From the IMG/VR virus record IMGVR_UViG_3300033149_007541, positions 1 through 25,342 of that record: a stretch of DNA of 25,342 bases, one strand, 5' to 3'. The notes below the pieces were generated by a model. The model made no database searches. It was given only the letters and a program-made list of their open reading frames with translations, and was not told where the DNA came from. The DNA is from a virus. Made by a program: the position numbers and the translations under genes. Position 1 is the stretch's first letter. Each line of letters begins with the position of its first letter. Shown here one piece after another: positions 5,340 to 13,132 of this stretch.

Positions 5340-5571
5340 GGAGAAGGGGGGCAAGATAACGACGTACGGCAGGCGCAGGCTCAGGCGCAGCCAGTTCGCC
5401 TTGCCGGACGGGGACAGGCCGGGCGTCAAGGGCCGGTATCCGATTGACACGATAGAGCGGGCGCGGAATGCGCTTGCGCGTGTGGCCCAGTTCGGGACGG
5501 CGTCCGAGAAGGCCCGAGTGCGGCGGGCGGTTTACCGGAAATACCCGAGCCTGCGGAAGAAGAAGCGATAG
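5287..5571 (+). CDS. Basic phage protein with RYPI...ARNALARVAQFGT motif (DUF6582-like)
   Basis: The call gives 94 residues from an ATG at 5287 with GGAGAGG upstream. The N-terminal half is very rich in Lys and Arg. The C-terminal half (SQFALPDGDRPGVKGRYPID, ERARNALARVAQFGTASEKA, then VRRAVYRKYPSLRKKKR) matches a motif I recall from many phage proteins, FA-x-P...RKYPI-x-D-x-x-H-ARNALARV-x-Q-x-GT-x-EEK-x-x-V-x-x-AV-x-x-KYP. Those are annotated only as domains of unknown function or fused to other phage proteins. Its place before the large terminase suggests a role in packaging or DNA binding, which is inferred. Confidence 0.65.
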   Translation: MAKQTRRRKLRPLKVRTKEKGGKITTYGRRRLRRSQFALPDGDRPGVKGRYPIDTIERARNALARVAQFGTASEKARVRRAVYRKYPSLRKKKR

Positions 5572-5583
5572 GAGGTCCGCCGG

Positions 5584-5763
5584 ATGCCGTTGCCAGTCCC
5601 GCAGAACGGAGAAAGTCGCGACGATTTCATCGGGCGCTGCATGTCGGCTTCGGTCGTGCAGCGGGAGTTTCCGAGGCGGAGGCAGCGCCTGGCGGTATGC
5701 TTCGCGCAGTGGCGGAAAGGCAAGGCGCGAAAGCATTCAAGGCGAGGAAGGGTCCGCAAATGA
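5584..5763 (+). CDS. 59-residue phage protein with GES-DFIGRCM and AVCFAQWR motifs
   Basis: This frame starts with MPLPVPQNGESRDDFIGRCM and includes REFPRRRQRLAVCFAQWRKG. The pattern P-x-P-x-x-GES-x-x-x-FI-x-RCM...REFP-x-x-x-QR-x-AVC-x-x-x-W is a recurring short domain in phage head/packaging regions, often free-standing or fused to a protease or capsid gene; its biochemical role is unknown to me. AGGAGGT lies eight bases before the ATG. The stop overlaps the start of the large terminase (ATGA), so the two are probably coupled. Being 59 residues, it is easily overlooked. Confidence 0.75.
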   Translation: MPLPVPQNGESRDDFIGRCMSASVVQREFPRRRQRLAVCFAQWRKGKARKHSRRGRVRK

Positions 5764-7340
5764 GCAAGTCCCGCAATCACGCGCTCAACGACGGCGTGCA
5801 GATAGAGGACGCGCCGCCTGCCGAGGTGCGCAATGCACCGTCCGTTTTCAACCTCAAGGGACCCTTCCTCGGCTTCGACGTGGAGCGGCCCTCGGCCGGG
5901 GGGAACGTAGAGAAGCTGCTTTCGTACAGGCCGCAGCCCAAGCAGGCGTTTGCGCACAACTGCGGATGCGACGAGATAGGTTTCGGCGGGGCCGTGGGGG
6001 GCGGCAAGACGTACGCGGGCCTGTATCATTGCGCGATGCACTGCCTGCTTTTCGGGCCTGCGGCGAACACGCTCGTGCTCAGGCGGACGTACAGACAGCT
6101 CGAAACGAGCATCATACCGCACGTGCTGCGGGCGTGGGACGGCAAGCTCGGCAAGTACAGCGCGGATTCGCACGTGTTTCGGTGGCGGAACGGGGCGACT
6201 ACGTGGTTCGGGCACATGGAGACCGTGGACGACAAGGAAAACTACCAGTCGTCACAGTTCAGCTTCGTCCTCTGGGAGCAGCTTGAGCAGTTCACTGAGG
6301 AGCAGTACCGGTTCGTCTTTTTGCGGACGCGCTCGGAAGACGCCCATGTCAAGCCTCAGACGTTCGCGACTTTCAATCCGGGCGGGATAGGCCAGGCATG
6401 GATAAAGCGCCGGTTCATCGAGGGGAAAGAACCTTATGTCGCATATGAGTTTCGCGAACCGGAGCTACGCTTGCCGAGCGGACTCGTCATCCCCGAGCAG
6501 CGCTACAGGCGGATTTTCATTCCGTCCTACCTGGAAGACAACGAGGAGCTGTTGAAGAAGGACCCCGGGTACCTCGCGCGGCTGCGGGCCAACCTGTCGG
6601 ACAGAGAATACGCGGCATACAGGCGCGGCGATTGGGACTTCTTCGAGGGCATGGCCTTTCCCGAGTGGGACGAGAATGTGCACGTCTGCTCGGAGTTCAA
6701 CGTACCGGCGCACTGGAAGGTCATCAGGGTGCTCGACTGGGGCTATTCGAGTCCGTTCTGGGTGGGCTGGATCGCACAGGACCCGGAGAGCGGCACGGTA
6801 TTCGTCGTGCGGGAGCTCTACGGAGCGGTGCGCGGCACGCGAGGGGCCATCAAAGGCGCCTCGATGACGGCGCCCGAGGTGCGGCGCACAATCCTGGAGC
6901 ATGAGGATGCGTTCAGGGAGGCGGGCGTGCTGCTGGCGGTGTCTTACGGTGTCGCCGATCCGTCGATCTGGAGCGAGCAGGGAGGCACGGGGGGCAGTGT
7001 CGGCTTCGAGCTCAATCGGGGCGGCACCCTGTTCAAGAGGGGGTCCAAAGACAGGGTCCTGCGCAAGGAGTTGTTTCACCAGTACTTGCGTATCAACGAA
7101 GTTACGGGCAAGCCCCGCCTTCAGGTCTTCGAGTGCTGCCGGGAGCTGCGGCGGATGATGCCTGCGCTGCCGCGAAGCGAAAAGAATCCGGAAATCGTGG
7201 ACCCGAACAGCGAAAACCATGCATACGACGCCGTCGGCTACGGTCTTGCGGAGTTGAACAGGGCGCCGGCTCGGCGACGCGACACGGCACAGGAATGGGC
7301 GGCCGTGGAGGCGATGAGCCTGTACCCGCAGCTTGTGTGA
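5760..7340 (+). CDS. Terminase large subunit (packaging ATPase/nuclease)
   Basis: This 526-residue protein is the motor that cuts and pumps phage DNA into the prohead. The ATPase domain shows Walker A GGAVGGGKT at residues 76-84 and the motif ATFNPGG at 203-209. The nuclease domain carries the usual acidic residues in LDWGYSSPFWVGW (Asp326), VADPSIW (Asp400) and NHAYDAVGYGL (Asp490). The segment aligned with Walker B reads FVLWEQLEQFTEEQY (169-183), with Glu-Gln where Asp-Glu is usual. The start at 5760 overlaps the preceding stop and has GAGGAAGG upstream; the frame is open to 5697 but without a site. Length fits the family. Confidence 0.92.
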   Translation: MSKSRNHALNDGVQIEDAPPAEVRNAPSVFNLKGPFLGFDVERPSAGGNVEKLLSYRPQPKQAFAHNCGCDEIGFGGAVGGGKTYAGLYHCAMHCLLFGPAANTLVLRRTYRQLETSIIPHVLRAWDGKLGKYSADSHVFRWRNGATTWFGHMETVDDKENYQSSQFSFVLWEQLEQFTEEQYRFVFLRTRSEDAHVKPQTFATFNPGGIGQAWIKRRFIEGKEPYVAYEFREPELRLPSGLVIPEQRYRRIFIPSYLEDNEELLKKDPGYLARLRANLSDREYAAYRRGDWDFFEGMAFPEWDENVHVCSEFNVPAHWKVIRVLDWGYSSPFWVGWIAQDPESGTVFVVRELYGAVRGTRGAIKGASMTAPEVRRTILEHEDAFREAGVLLAVSYGVADPSIWSEQGGTGGSVGFELNRGGTLFKRGSKDRVLRKELFHQYLRINEVTGKPRLQVFECCRELRRMMPALPRSEKNPEIVDPNSENHAYDAVGYGLAELNRAPARRRDTAQEWAAVEAMSLYPQLV

Positions 7341-7353
7341 AAGGATGCGGCGC

Positions 7354-9207
7354 ATGAAGCTGAACGAACAAGTCGAGAAGGACCTGGCGCGGCGCGTATA
7401 TGACGACTTCCTGTGGGCCAAGGACAACCGCCTGAGCCTGGAAACCGAGTGGCGGAAGGCTCGCCGTCAGTACGACTGCGAGTGGTATGAAAGCACGCAG
7501 GATTTGCGGCCTCCCATGAACCGGAGCCGTCACCGCTTGGCCTTCTATGTGCCGTTCACACGCAAGATTATTGCGCGCCTCCTCGCCGAGGCGACGAGCT
7601 ACTTCTTCCCGCCCGGAGGCTTCAGGCTGGGTGCCCTTCGCGGCGCGACGGATTCCGCCGCCGACGCAATCGCGGCCTCGATCATGACGACCCTTCTGCA
7701 TCAGCTCTTGACGATAGCACACAGGAGCACACTTCCTCTGAGCATCCATTACGCGATGGAGGGGGCGCTCGTAGACGGCCAGGGGATTCTGCGCGGCAAC
7801 TGGGTCAAAGTAAGGGAGCCGCGAAGCGGAAGGATTGTCCGGCGGCCCGTAATCGAATGGCTGCCGAACGAGCACGTCTGTTTCGATCCGCTCGCCGTCG
7901 CGCCGTGGCAGGTTCGGTACGTCTGCCATGAGCTTTGGCTTGACGCCGACCAGCTGTGGGAGCGGCAGTCGAGGGGCGTATACAGGGGAGTGGAGCGGGT
8001 CATCAAGGCGGGCGAGACGCGAGGCGAGGGAAGCGAAAGGAATCCGTACGCCGACAGCACGCGGGAGGTGGCAGGCCCGGACGGCAGATACCGCAAGATG
8101 TACCGCCTCATCGAATACTGGGGGCCAGAGGCGCTTGCCACAACCGAGCAGCTGCGCGCGGCGGACCGGGCGGGCCGAGCAGTACCGAATCAGGACCTTA
8201 TCGTCACGACTTTCGGCCCTGACATCGTTCTGCGAGTGGACCGCAACGTAGCTGCGAAATGGGCTCCGAACGATACGCCTTTTGCGAGGCTCCCGTTCTG
8301 GCCGATGGTGACGTTGCCCAAGATAGGTTCGGTCTGCGGGCATTCTATGGCCTTGTGGCTGCGCGAGTTGCAGAAGGAAATCAACCTGAAGGCGAACCAG
8401 CGCGCGCGGGCCGTAGAGATGGAGATGACGCGCAAGATTCTCTATGACGCCAGCAGCGGGCTGGACATCAACCGGCTGACCGCCGCGCGTTACGGCGGGG
8501 CCGTCCCGGTCAGCGGCGACCCGCGGGCGGCAGTCCTGGACCTTCAGTTCCAGACCTCCACGGCGAACATCGTCCAGGAACTGGCGGACATAGAGCGCAT
8601 GGGGGTCGAGATAGGCGGCGTCACGCCGCCGCACTACGGACTTGGGCCGACCGGCGGCGCGGGCAGGACCGCCACGGGAATGAGCATCATCGCGGCGGAA
8701 GGAAACATCAAGCAGGACAGTCAGCTTTACTGGGCGACCGCGACCGGCATCGTACCGGCCCTGGAATGGATTGCGGCTGGCATACCGCACATGTTGAACG
8801 ACAGGGACCTCTGGGAGCTTTTGGGGACGGAGCAGCCGCCGCCACCGATGGAGACGCTCATGCGTCCCTACCACTATGAAATCGAGACGCCGGGCTCCAT
8901 CGCCTCGAAGCAGAACGAGATACGGAATCTCGAGCATGCGCTTGGAATGATACTTCAGGGCGCAGCGGCGGCACCGGAAGTGGCCCTGCCTGCGGCGATG
9001 CAGGTAATGACGAAGTTGTTGGTGAAGCTCGGCGTGGGCGGCGCCGCGCAGTTCTACGAGGAGCTGGTGGGCCGGATTGCGCAGGCTCGGAGCTCTCAGC
9101 AACCGGAGGGCCAACCGGCTCGGTTTGAAGCCGCCGCAACGCCGCACCTGCGGCTGCCTGCACCAGAGGAGACGCCGGGACACCTGCCGCTTGCGCCGGT
9201 CGGTTGA
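7354..9207 (+). CDS. Portal protein
   Basis: This is a 617-residue protein of the dodecameric ring through which DNA enters and leaves the head. Features typical of podovirus-like portals are visible. The N-terminal helix is charged (WAKDNRLSLETEWRKARRQY), and segments such as IARLLAEATSYFFP and an IEWLPNEHVCFDPLAVAPWQ stretch resemble the ID-P-EHVFFDP motif. A region with LREIN-like helices (LRELQKEINLKANQRARAVE) follows, and then a C-terminal helical, Gln-rich barrel-like tail. The ATG at 7354 has AAAGGA eight bases upstream; TTG at 7333 and ATG at 7345 are alternatives. It follows the large terminase directly, as in most tailed phages. Confidence 0.88.
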   Translation: MKLNEQVEKDLARRVYDDFLWAKDNRLSLETEWRKARRQYDCEWYESTQDLRPPMNRSRHRLAFYVPFTRKIIARLLAEATSYFFPPGGFRLGALRGATDSAADAIAASIMTTLLHQLLTIAHRSTLPLSIHYAMEGALVDGQGILRGNWVKVREPRSGRIVRRPVIEWLPNEHVCFDPLAVAPWQVRYVCHELWLDADQLWERQSRGVYRGVERVIKAGETRGEGSERNPYADSTREVAGPDGRYRKMYRLIEYWGPEALATTEQLRAADRAGRAVPNQDLIVTTFGPDIVLRVDRNVAAKWAPNDTPFARLPFWPMVTLPKIGSVCGHSMALWLRELQKEINLKANQRARAVEMEMTRKILYDASSGLDINRLTAARYGGAVPVSGDPRAAVLDLQFQTSTANIVQELADIERMGVEIGGVTPPHYGLGPTGGAGRTATGMSIIAAEGNIKQDSQLYWATATGIVPALEWIAAGIPHMLNDRDLWELLGTEQPPPPMETLMRPYHYEIETPGSIASKQNEIRNLEHALGMILQGAAAAPEVALPAAMQVMTKLLVKLGVGGAAQFYEELVGRIAQARSSQQPEGQPARFEAAATPHLRLPAPEETPGHLPLAPVG

Positions 9208-9219
9208 GGAGAGAGCTAG

Positions 9220-9507
9220 ATGAGAGAAGACGGCAGTTTCGACCTGACGGAGCATGAGTGCAAGGTCCTGGCGGCCTGTCTCCGGTCGCCGATGCGGGCC
9301 GTGGCGGAGAAGATCAAGAGCCAGATAGAGGACGTTCTTCTCAACAGACTTCGCACATGTACTCCTGAGCAGGTTCTCATGCTTCAGGCCAACTTGCGAC
9401 TGCTCAACGAAATACGCGGTGCAGTGCTGCGCACGGCGGGCATAAGCGACGCCGACGCGGCCCAGGCCGCCGAGCGAGAATACCCCAGCGGTGATGGACT
9501 GGTATGA
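9220..9507 (+). CDS. Small helical virion-region protein
   Basis: The call gives 95 residues, mostly helical (ECKVLAACLRSPMRAVAEKI, then EQVLMLQANLRLLNEIRGAV). GAGGAG lies eight bases before the ATG. It sits between the portal and scaffold genes, where small head-assembly accessory proteins often lie. No family is recognised. Confidence 0.6.
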   Translation: MREDGSFDLTEHECKVLAACLRSPMRAVAEKIKSQIEDVLLNRLRTCTPEQVLMLQANLRLLNEIRGAVLRTAGISDADAAQAAEREYPSGDGLV

Positions 9508-9537
9508 CCCCGGCGCAAACCCAGCGAGGAGGCTTAT

Positions 9538-10518
9538 ATGCCCCAGCAGGACAGGAAGCTGCGGATTCAGTTGCAGGATGGAACGGTGGTCGAGGACACG
9601 CTCGACAACCTGTACAAGAACCACTATGAGGCCCTGGCGAACAGCGTGATGATGCACGCGGACTACAGCCGCAAAACGGACGAGGTCGCCAGGCTGCGCC
9701 AGCAAGCGGAGGCTGCAATAGAGGCGGCGCAGAGGATAATCGGCGGGCAAGCGCCCGGAAGACCTGGGACTCCACCCGTCTTCGGAGTTGCCGGAGGAGT
9801 AGGAGCGGGGCCGGTAGTGAATAACTCTCCGCTCGTGAGCGGAGGCGCTGGGGGCTACGGGCTTGCCGCGCCGATGCCTTTGGCATCCGCAGGTGGACAA
9901 GGAGGGCAGACAACTTCCGGGCCTGGCCCGGCCGGAGCGGGGTTGATCTCGGAGGAGGACTTTGAGGACCTCGATCCAGTGACACAGGCTGCCATGCGCA
10001 GGATGGAGGAGCGGCTGCGGATTCTGGACCAGCAAAACGCGCAACTTGCGCAGCAGCTTTCCGCGCGGTTGGCCGAAATGCAGGAGCGGGAAGCATATCA
10101 GGCGTTCGTGGCTCGGACGCCCGGATACAACGAGAAACTGGTGGAGCAGGCGTACTACGAGCTGAGCCCGACGGAAAGGCAGGAGATCGATCAGCTGCCG
10201 CCGAGCGTGGCAAAGCGTCTCTTGTGGGCTGAGCGCGTTGCGCCCAAGCTCCAAACAGCGGAAACCCCAGCAGTGCAGCAACAGCCAGCGGCGACCGCAC
10301 AGGCCCCGGCGCAGGCGGCGACCGCGCAAGGCCAGACGACCCCAGCACCAGGTGAGACGGAGACCCCATACGTCGAACCGGCAACCCCAGTGCCACCCAG
10401 CACAGCCCCAGCGATACCGGAGAATCTGGGCGTTCACTCCTCGAGGGCCGAAATAGCGCAGATGGTAGACGCCATCGAAGGTGCTGAACAGGCCGCCGGG
10501 GGTGAACAGACAGCGTAA
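9538..10518 (+). CDS. Candidate scaffolding protein
   Basis: This is a 326-residue protein immediately upstream of the major capsid gene. Residues about 35-70 contain MMHADYSRKTDEVARLRQQA, a Y-x-RKT-x-E-x-A...coiled-coil pattern that I associate with phage scaffolding proteins. A Gly/Pro-rich linker (about 75-140) is followed by a second coiled coil (MEERLRILDQQNAQLAQQLS). A long Ala/Gln/Pro/Thr tail comes last. Scaffolding proteins direct prohead assembly and then leave or are degraded; the composition and position fit. GAGGAGG precedes the ATG by five bases. There is no protease domain. Confidence 0.7.
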   Translation: MPQQDRKLRIQLQDGTVVEDTLDNLYKNHYEALANSVMMHADYSRKTDEVARLRQQAEAAIEAAQRIIGGQAPGRPGTPPVFGVAGGVGAGPVVNNSPLVSGGAGGYGLAAPMPLASAGGQGGQTTSGPGPAGAGLISEEDFEDLDPVTQAAMRRMEERLRILDQQNAQLAQQLSARLAEMQEREAYQAFVARTPGYNEKLVEQAYYELSPTERQEIDQLPPSVAKRLLWAERVAPKLQTAETPAVQQQPAATAQAPAQAATAQGQTTPAPGETETPYVEPATPVPPSTAPAIPENLGVHSSRAEIAQMVDAIEGAEQAAGGEQTA

Positions 10519-10548
10519 GCCAGTTCGACAAAGAAGGAGAAGGTCAGT

Positions 10549-11475
10549 ATGGCCCGTTGGACTTACCAGCAATACTCTGGTGGTCCGCGAACGGTGCAGG
10601 CCGTCGGTGACTGGCGTGACGTAATCAAGATTCTGGCGCGGAAGGAAACGCCGCTCTGGACGCTGATTACTCACGAAGAGACCACCGACATAAATCCTCA
10701 CTCTCTGGAGGACACGCTGAGCCCGCCTGACCTGACGAACTACCATGCCCAGGAGGTTGCGGCTCCTGCTGCGGTGGACACGCGAAGAACGACTGTACAG
10801 AACTGGACGCAGATTCTGTACAAGACCGTTCAGGTGACCGACACGCAGGAGGCGGTCAAGCAGTACGGCATGGTCAGCGAGTCGAAGTACCAGAAGGGCA
10901 AGAAGCTCATCGAGTTGCTTCGCGACATCGAGAGCTTCCTCGTGTCCGACCAGGGCGCACAGGCTCCCGACTACGACCACGCCAATACGGGCAGGATGGG
11001 CGGCGTAGGTGCCATCATAACGAGCCATGTGGACACTTTGTTCACGCAGGCTCGGTACGACCAGATGATGGGCGACATCTACGCCGGCGGCGGGAGCCCG
11101 ACCATCGCTTTCATGGACCGTACCAGGAAGGCGATAGTGAACTCGTGGACCACTGCGCCCACCCGTTACACTTCGGACATCCAGCGCCTCGAAAAGGAGG
11201 TGCTGGTGTACCACTCGGACATCGGCCCGGACGTGCAGATGCGCTATCACTGGGCCATGCCGCAGAACGTGGCGGGCGCACCGCCGGTGTTCCTGCTTCT
11301 CGATCCGTCGCTGTGGGTAATCAAGGTGTTGCTTCCCGTGAAGTACACCGTTGTGCCCAACGATGGTTCGGGCGTGCGGGGATACTGGAAGACGGAACTC
11401 TCGTGGCTTGGGCTTGCCGAGCGGGGCAACGGGATGTTCGTTGAGACCGTAAGTTCCAGCTCAAGCTCTGCCTGA
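10549..11475 (+). CDS. Major capsid protein, DUF5309 / SU10-type
   Basis: This is a 308-residue HK97-fold capsid subunit. The segments KETPLWTLI (32-40), TTVQNWTQILYKTVQVTDTQ (81-100), YGMVSESKYQKGKKLIELLR (106-125) and DIESFLVSDQG follow the DUF5309 pattern of ETP...R-x-x-x-NYTQI...V-S-x-T...E...K-x-x-x-EL-x-RDIE. The protein ends in six consecutive serines and an alanine, a tail that is not part of the fold. Serine-rich tracts also occur in the nozzle and Cys-rich genes downstream. AAGGAGAAGG precedes the ATG. A strong GC hairpin follows the gene. Confidence 0.88.
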   Translation: MARWTYQQYSGGPRTVQAVGDWRDVIKILARKETPLWTLITHEETTDINPHSLEDTLSPPDLTNYHAQEVAAPAAVDTRRTTVQNWTQILYKTVQVTDTQEAVKQYGMVSESKYQKGKKLIELLRDIESFLVSDQGAQAPDYDHANTGRMGGVGAIITSHVDTLFTQARYDQMMGDIYAGGGSPTIAFMDRTRKAIVNSWTTAPTRYTSDIQRLEKEVLVYHSDIGPDVQMRYHWAMPQNVAGAPPVFLLLDPSLWVIKVLLPVKYTVVPNDGSGVRGYWKTELSWLGLAERGNGMFVETVSSSSSSA

Positions 11476-11504
11476 GCCAGGGCAAGCTAAACTCTAAGCC
11501 GCCG

Positions 11505-11529
11505 GGGGGCCGGAGTGGGTCCGGCCCCC
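11505..11529 (+). terminator. Perfect GC hairpin after the capsid gene
   Basis: GGGGGCCGGA (11505-11514) pairs exactly with TCCGGCCCCC (11520-11529) around a 5-base loop. No T-tract follows, so it is more likely an attenuator or an mRNA-stabilising 3' structure for the abundant capsid message than a full terminator. Confidence 0.6.
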
Positions 11530-11551
11530 TGAGCGGGACAAGACAGGGGCT

Positions 11552-11914
11552 ATGGGACGGAAGCGGCATCTAGAAGGGCTCGACGGCAGCGTAGTGGAGG
11601 TAGAGTTCCTACCGGACGGCCAGGTAAAGGGAACACTGACTGAGGACGTGTCGGAATCCCTGCGCGCAGCCGAAGAATGCCGGAAGGAGACGAAAAAGCG
11701 CCCTTCAAAGACTGAAGTCAAGGGCACGCCGCTGCGGCTCGTGGCTTCGCTGCCGCCCATTGTAGCGCAGGAAATGGACCGGCAATGCGGCGGTGACCCG
11801 GAGAAAGTGAGAGCGTTTCTGAGAGACCACCCGGAGCATCTGGTCGTCTCGAAATCGGCGACGAAGCTGCCAGGCCGAAGGAAGTACATCTATTCCCGCG
11901 AATTGAGGAGGTGA
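11552..11914 (+). CDS. Hypothetical virion-region protein
   Basis: The call gives 120 residues, basic and Glu/Lys-rich, with a beta-like N-terminus (GSVVEVEFLPDGQVKGTLTE) and a helical end (AFLRDHPEHLVVSKSATKLP). It lies between the capsid and adaptor genes, where head decoration or completion proteins often lie, but no motif proves this. AGGGG lies just before the ATG after the capsid hairpin. The function is not recognised. Confidence 0.6.
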   Translation: MGRKRHLEGLDGSVVEVEFLPDGQVKGTLTEDVSESLRAAEECRKETKKRPSKTEVKGTPLRLVASLPPIVAQEMDRQCGGDPEKVRAFLRDHPEHLVVSKSATKLPGRRKYIYSRELRR

Positions 11915-11917
11915 GAG

Positions 11918-12403
11918 ATGGGCAAGGTTTTCGTCGTACATCGTGCCGCGACGGATGCCGGAATAGACCCTGAGACCGGCTATCCGTATCTGCGCTTCCT
12001 GCACGGCCAGGAGGTTGACGAAACGATTCTTCCGCACGGGGGGATTATCCTCCGTGCCGAGGACTTCAAGGACCACCCCTTCGTCGTGCACGGCAAGCAG
12101 GAGAAGTCGCCCGATGGCAGGAAGATATGGCGTAAGTGCACGCCGGAGGAAGTCGCAGAGATGCGTGCCAACGCCATTGCCTCGACGCGGGTAGGCATGT
12201 ACGTAACGCCGCTGCCGGATGAGAACATGGTGCCCAGGGCCGGCGTGCAGTCCCGGAAGCCGAACGCCGATCAGAAAAAGGCCCGCGCGGAAAGGGAGGA
12301 GCTGGCGAGCAAGATCGCCAAGGCGAAGCGAAAAGTCGTCTCCAAGGATGTATCCGAAGTTCCGCTGGAAGCGGAGTCCGAGGATTTGAAAGAGCTGGTG
12401 TGA
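11918..12403 (+). CDS. Hypothetical virion-region protein
   Basis: The call gives 161 residues with GGAGGTGAGAG directly before the ATG. The N-terminal two thirds mix beta-like and polar segments (DPETGYPYLRFLHGQEVDET, then LRAEDFKDHPFVVHGKQEKS). A charged helix follows (DQKKARAEREELASKIAKAK), with an acidic end. It could be a head-tail connection or decoration protein by position only. No family is recognised. Confidence 0.6.
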   Translation: MGKVFVVHRAATDAGIDPETGYPYLRFLHGQEVDETILPHGGIILRAEDFKDHPFVVHGKQEKSPDGRKIWRKCTPEEVAEMRANAIASTRVGMYVTPLPDENMVPRAGVQSRKPNADQKKARAEREELASKIAKAKRKVVSKDVSEVPLEAESEDLKELV

Positions 12404-12431
12404 ATCTCGCTTCTGCCGGGAGGGCGGCAAA

Positions 12432-13076
12432 ATGGCGACGGCTCAGGTGCATTGTAACAACTGCGCCTACATGCTGAAGGACTTTCAGTTCACGCAATGG
12501 AGCAAGGCAGAGCTCCGCAGCTACATCAACAAGGCCGTGCGTGCGATTGCGCGGCAGATATGCCAGAAGCACCCGGAGTTTTGGCTTTCCACGGGTCAGG
12601 CCTCGCAGCATACGTACACTGTTGCCGCCGGAACGCAGGACTACGCGCTTCCCGCCGACTTCTTCGGTGTCATCTCGGTCAACTCCACTGACAGTGAAGG
12701 CGCGGTGACCGAGGTCTATCCGCTCTCGCCGAGCCAGGCACGCGAGAGCGGCGCCGAAGGCTATCAGCTCGTGGGCGGTTCCTTGCGCATCTGGCCCGTG
12801 CCGTCCTCCGACGGCCCTGCGAACGGTCTGGAGCTCCTTTACGTGAGCACGCCCTCCGAGGTGGCCGCCGACGGCGACATCGTTCCGCTCGGCGATACGT
12901 TCGGGGACCTCATCGAGCTCTACGCCGTGAACATGGCGAAAATGCGGCAGCAGCAAGACTGGAGGGCCTTCGGGGCGCTGATGTCGAGCGTGCGCTCAGA
13001 GCTCGACCATCTCATCGCCAGGCGCAACATGGCCGTTGACGCCGGTCTGAGCGTGGACGTCGGCCCGACCATCTGA
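12432..13076 (+). CDS. Head-tail adaptor protein, SU10-like
   Basis: This is a 214-residue protein. The N-terminus (WSKAELRSYINKAVRAIARQ) and the YTVAAGTQDYALPADFFGVISV segment match the adaptor family of short-tailed phages. In that family an N-terminal helix W-x-x-x-EL-x-x-x-IN-x-A is followed by a beta region with T-x-x-Y-x-LP-x-DF-x-x-I. A later stretch (LRIWPVPSSDGPANGLELLY) and two long helices complete it. Adaptors form the ring beneath the portal. GGGAGGG precedes the ATG, and the tail nozzle gene follows. Confidence 0.7.
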   Translation: MATAQVHCNNCAYMLKDFQFTQWSKAELRSYINKAVRAIARQICQKHPEFWLSTGQASQHTYTVAAGTQDYALPADFFGVISVNSTDSEGAVTEVYPLSPSQARESGAEGYQLVGGSLRIWPVPSSDGPANGLELLYVSTPSEVAADGDIVPLGDTFGDLIELYAVNMAKMRQQQDWRAFGALMSSVRSELDHLIARRNMAVDAGLSVDVGPTI

Positions 13077-13132
13077 CCTGACATCGGGCATGTCACCCCG
13101 GCGCAAGCTGTCGGCAACTGGAGCGGACTTGC

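Noticed and set aside
4551-5450. Minus-strand Pro/Leu/Arg-rich frame opposite the packaging genes
   Set aside because: Its composition is the complement of Gly/Arg/Glu codons on the plus strand, with no ribosome-binding site.
7102-11250. Minus-strand open frame of 1382 residues opposite portal, scaffold and capsid
   Set aside because: The plus-strand genes in this stretch have clear family motifs and ribosome-binding sites. GC-rich codon use leaves the opposite strand without stops, so this is a shadow.
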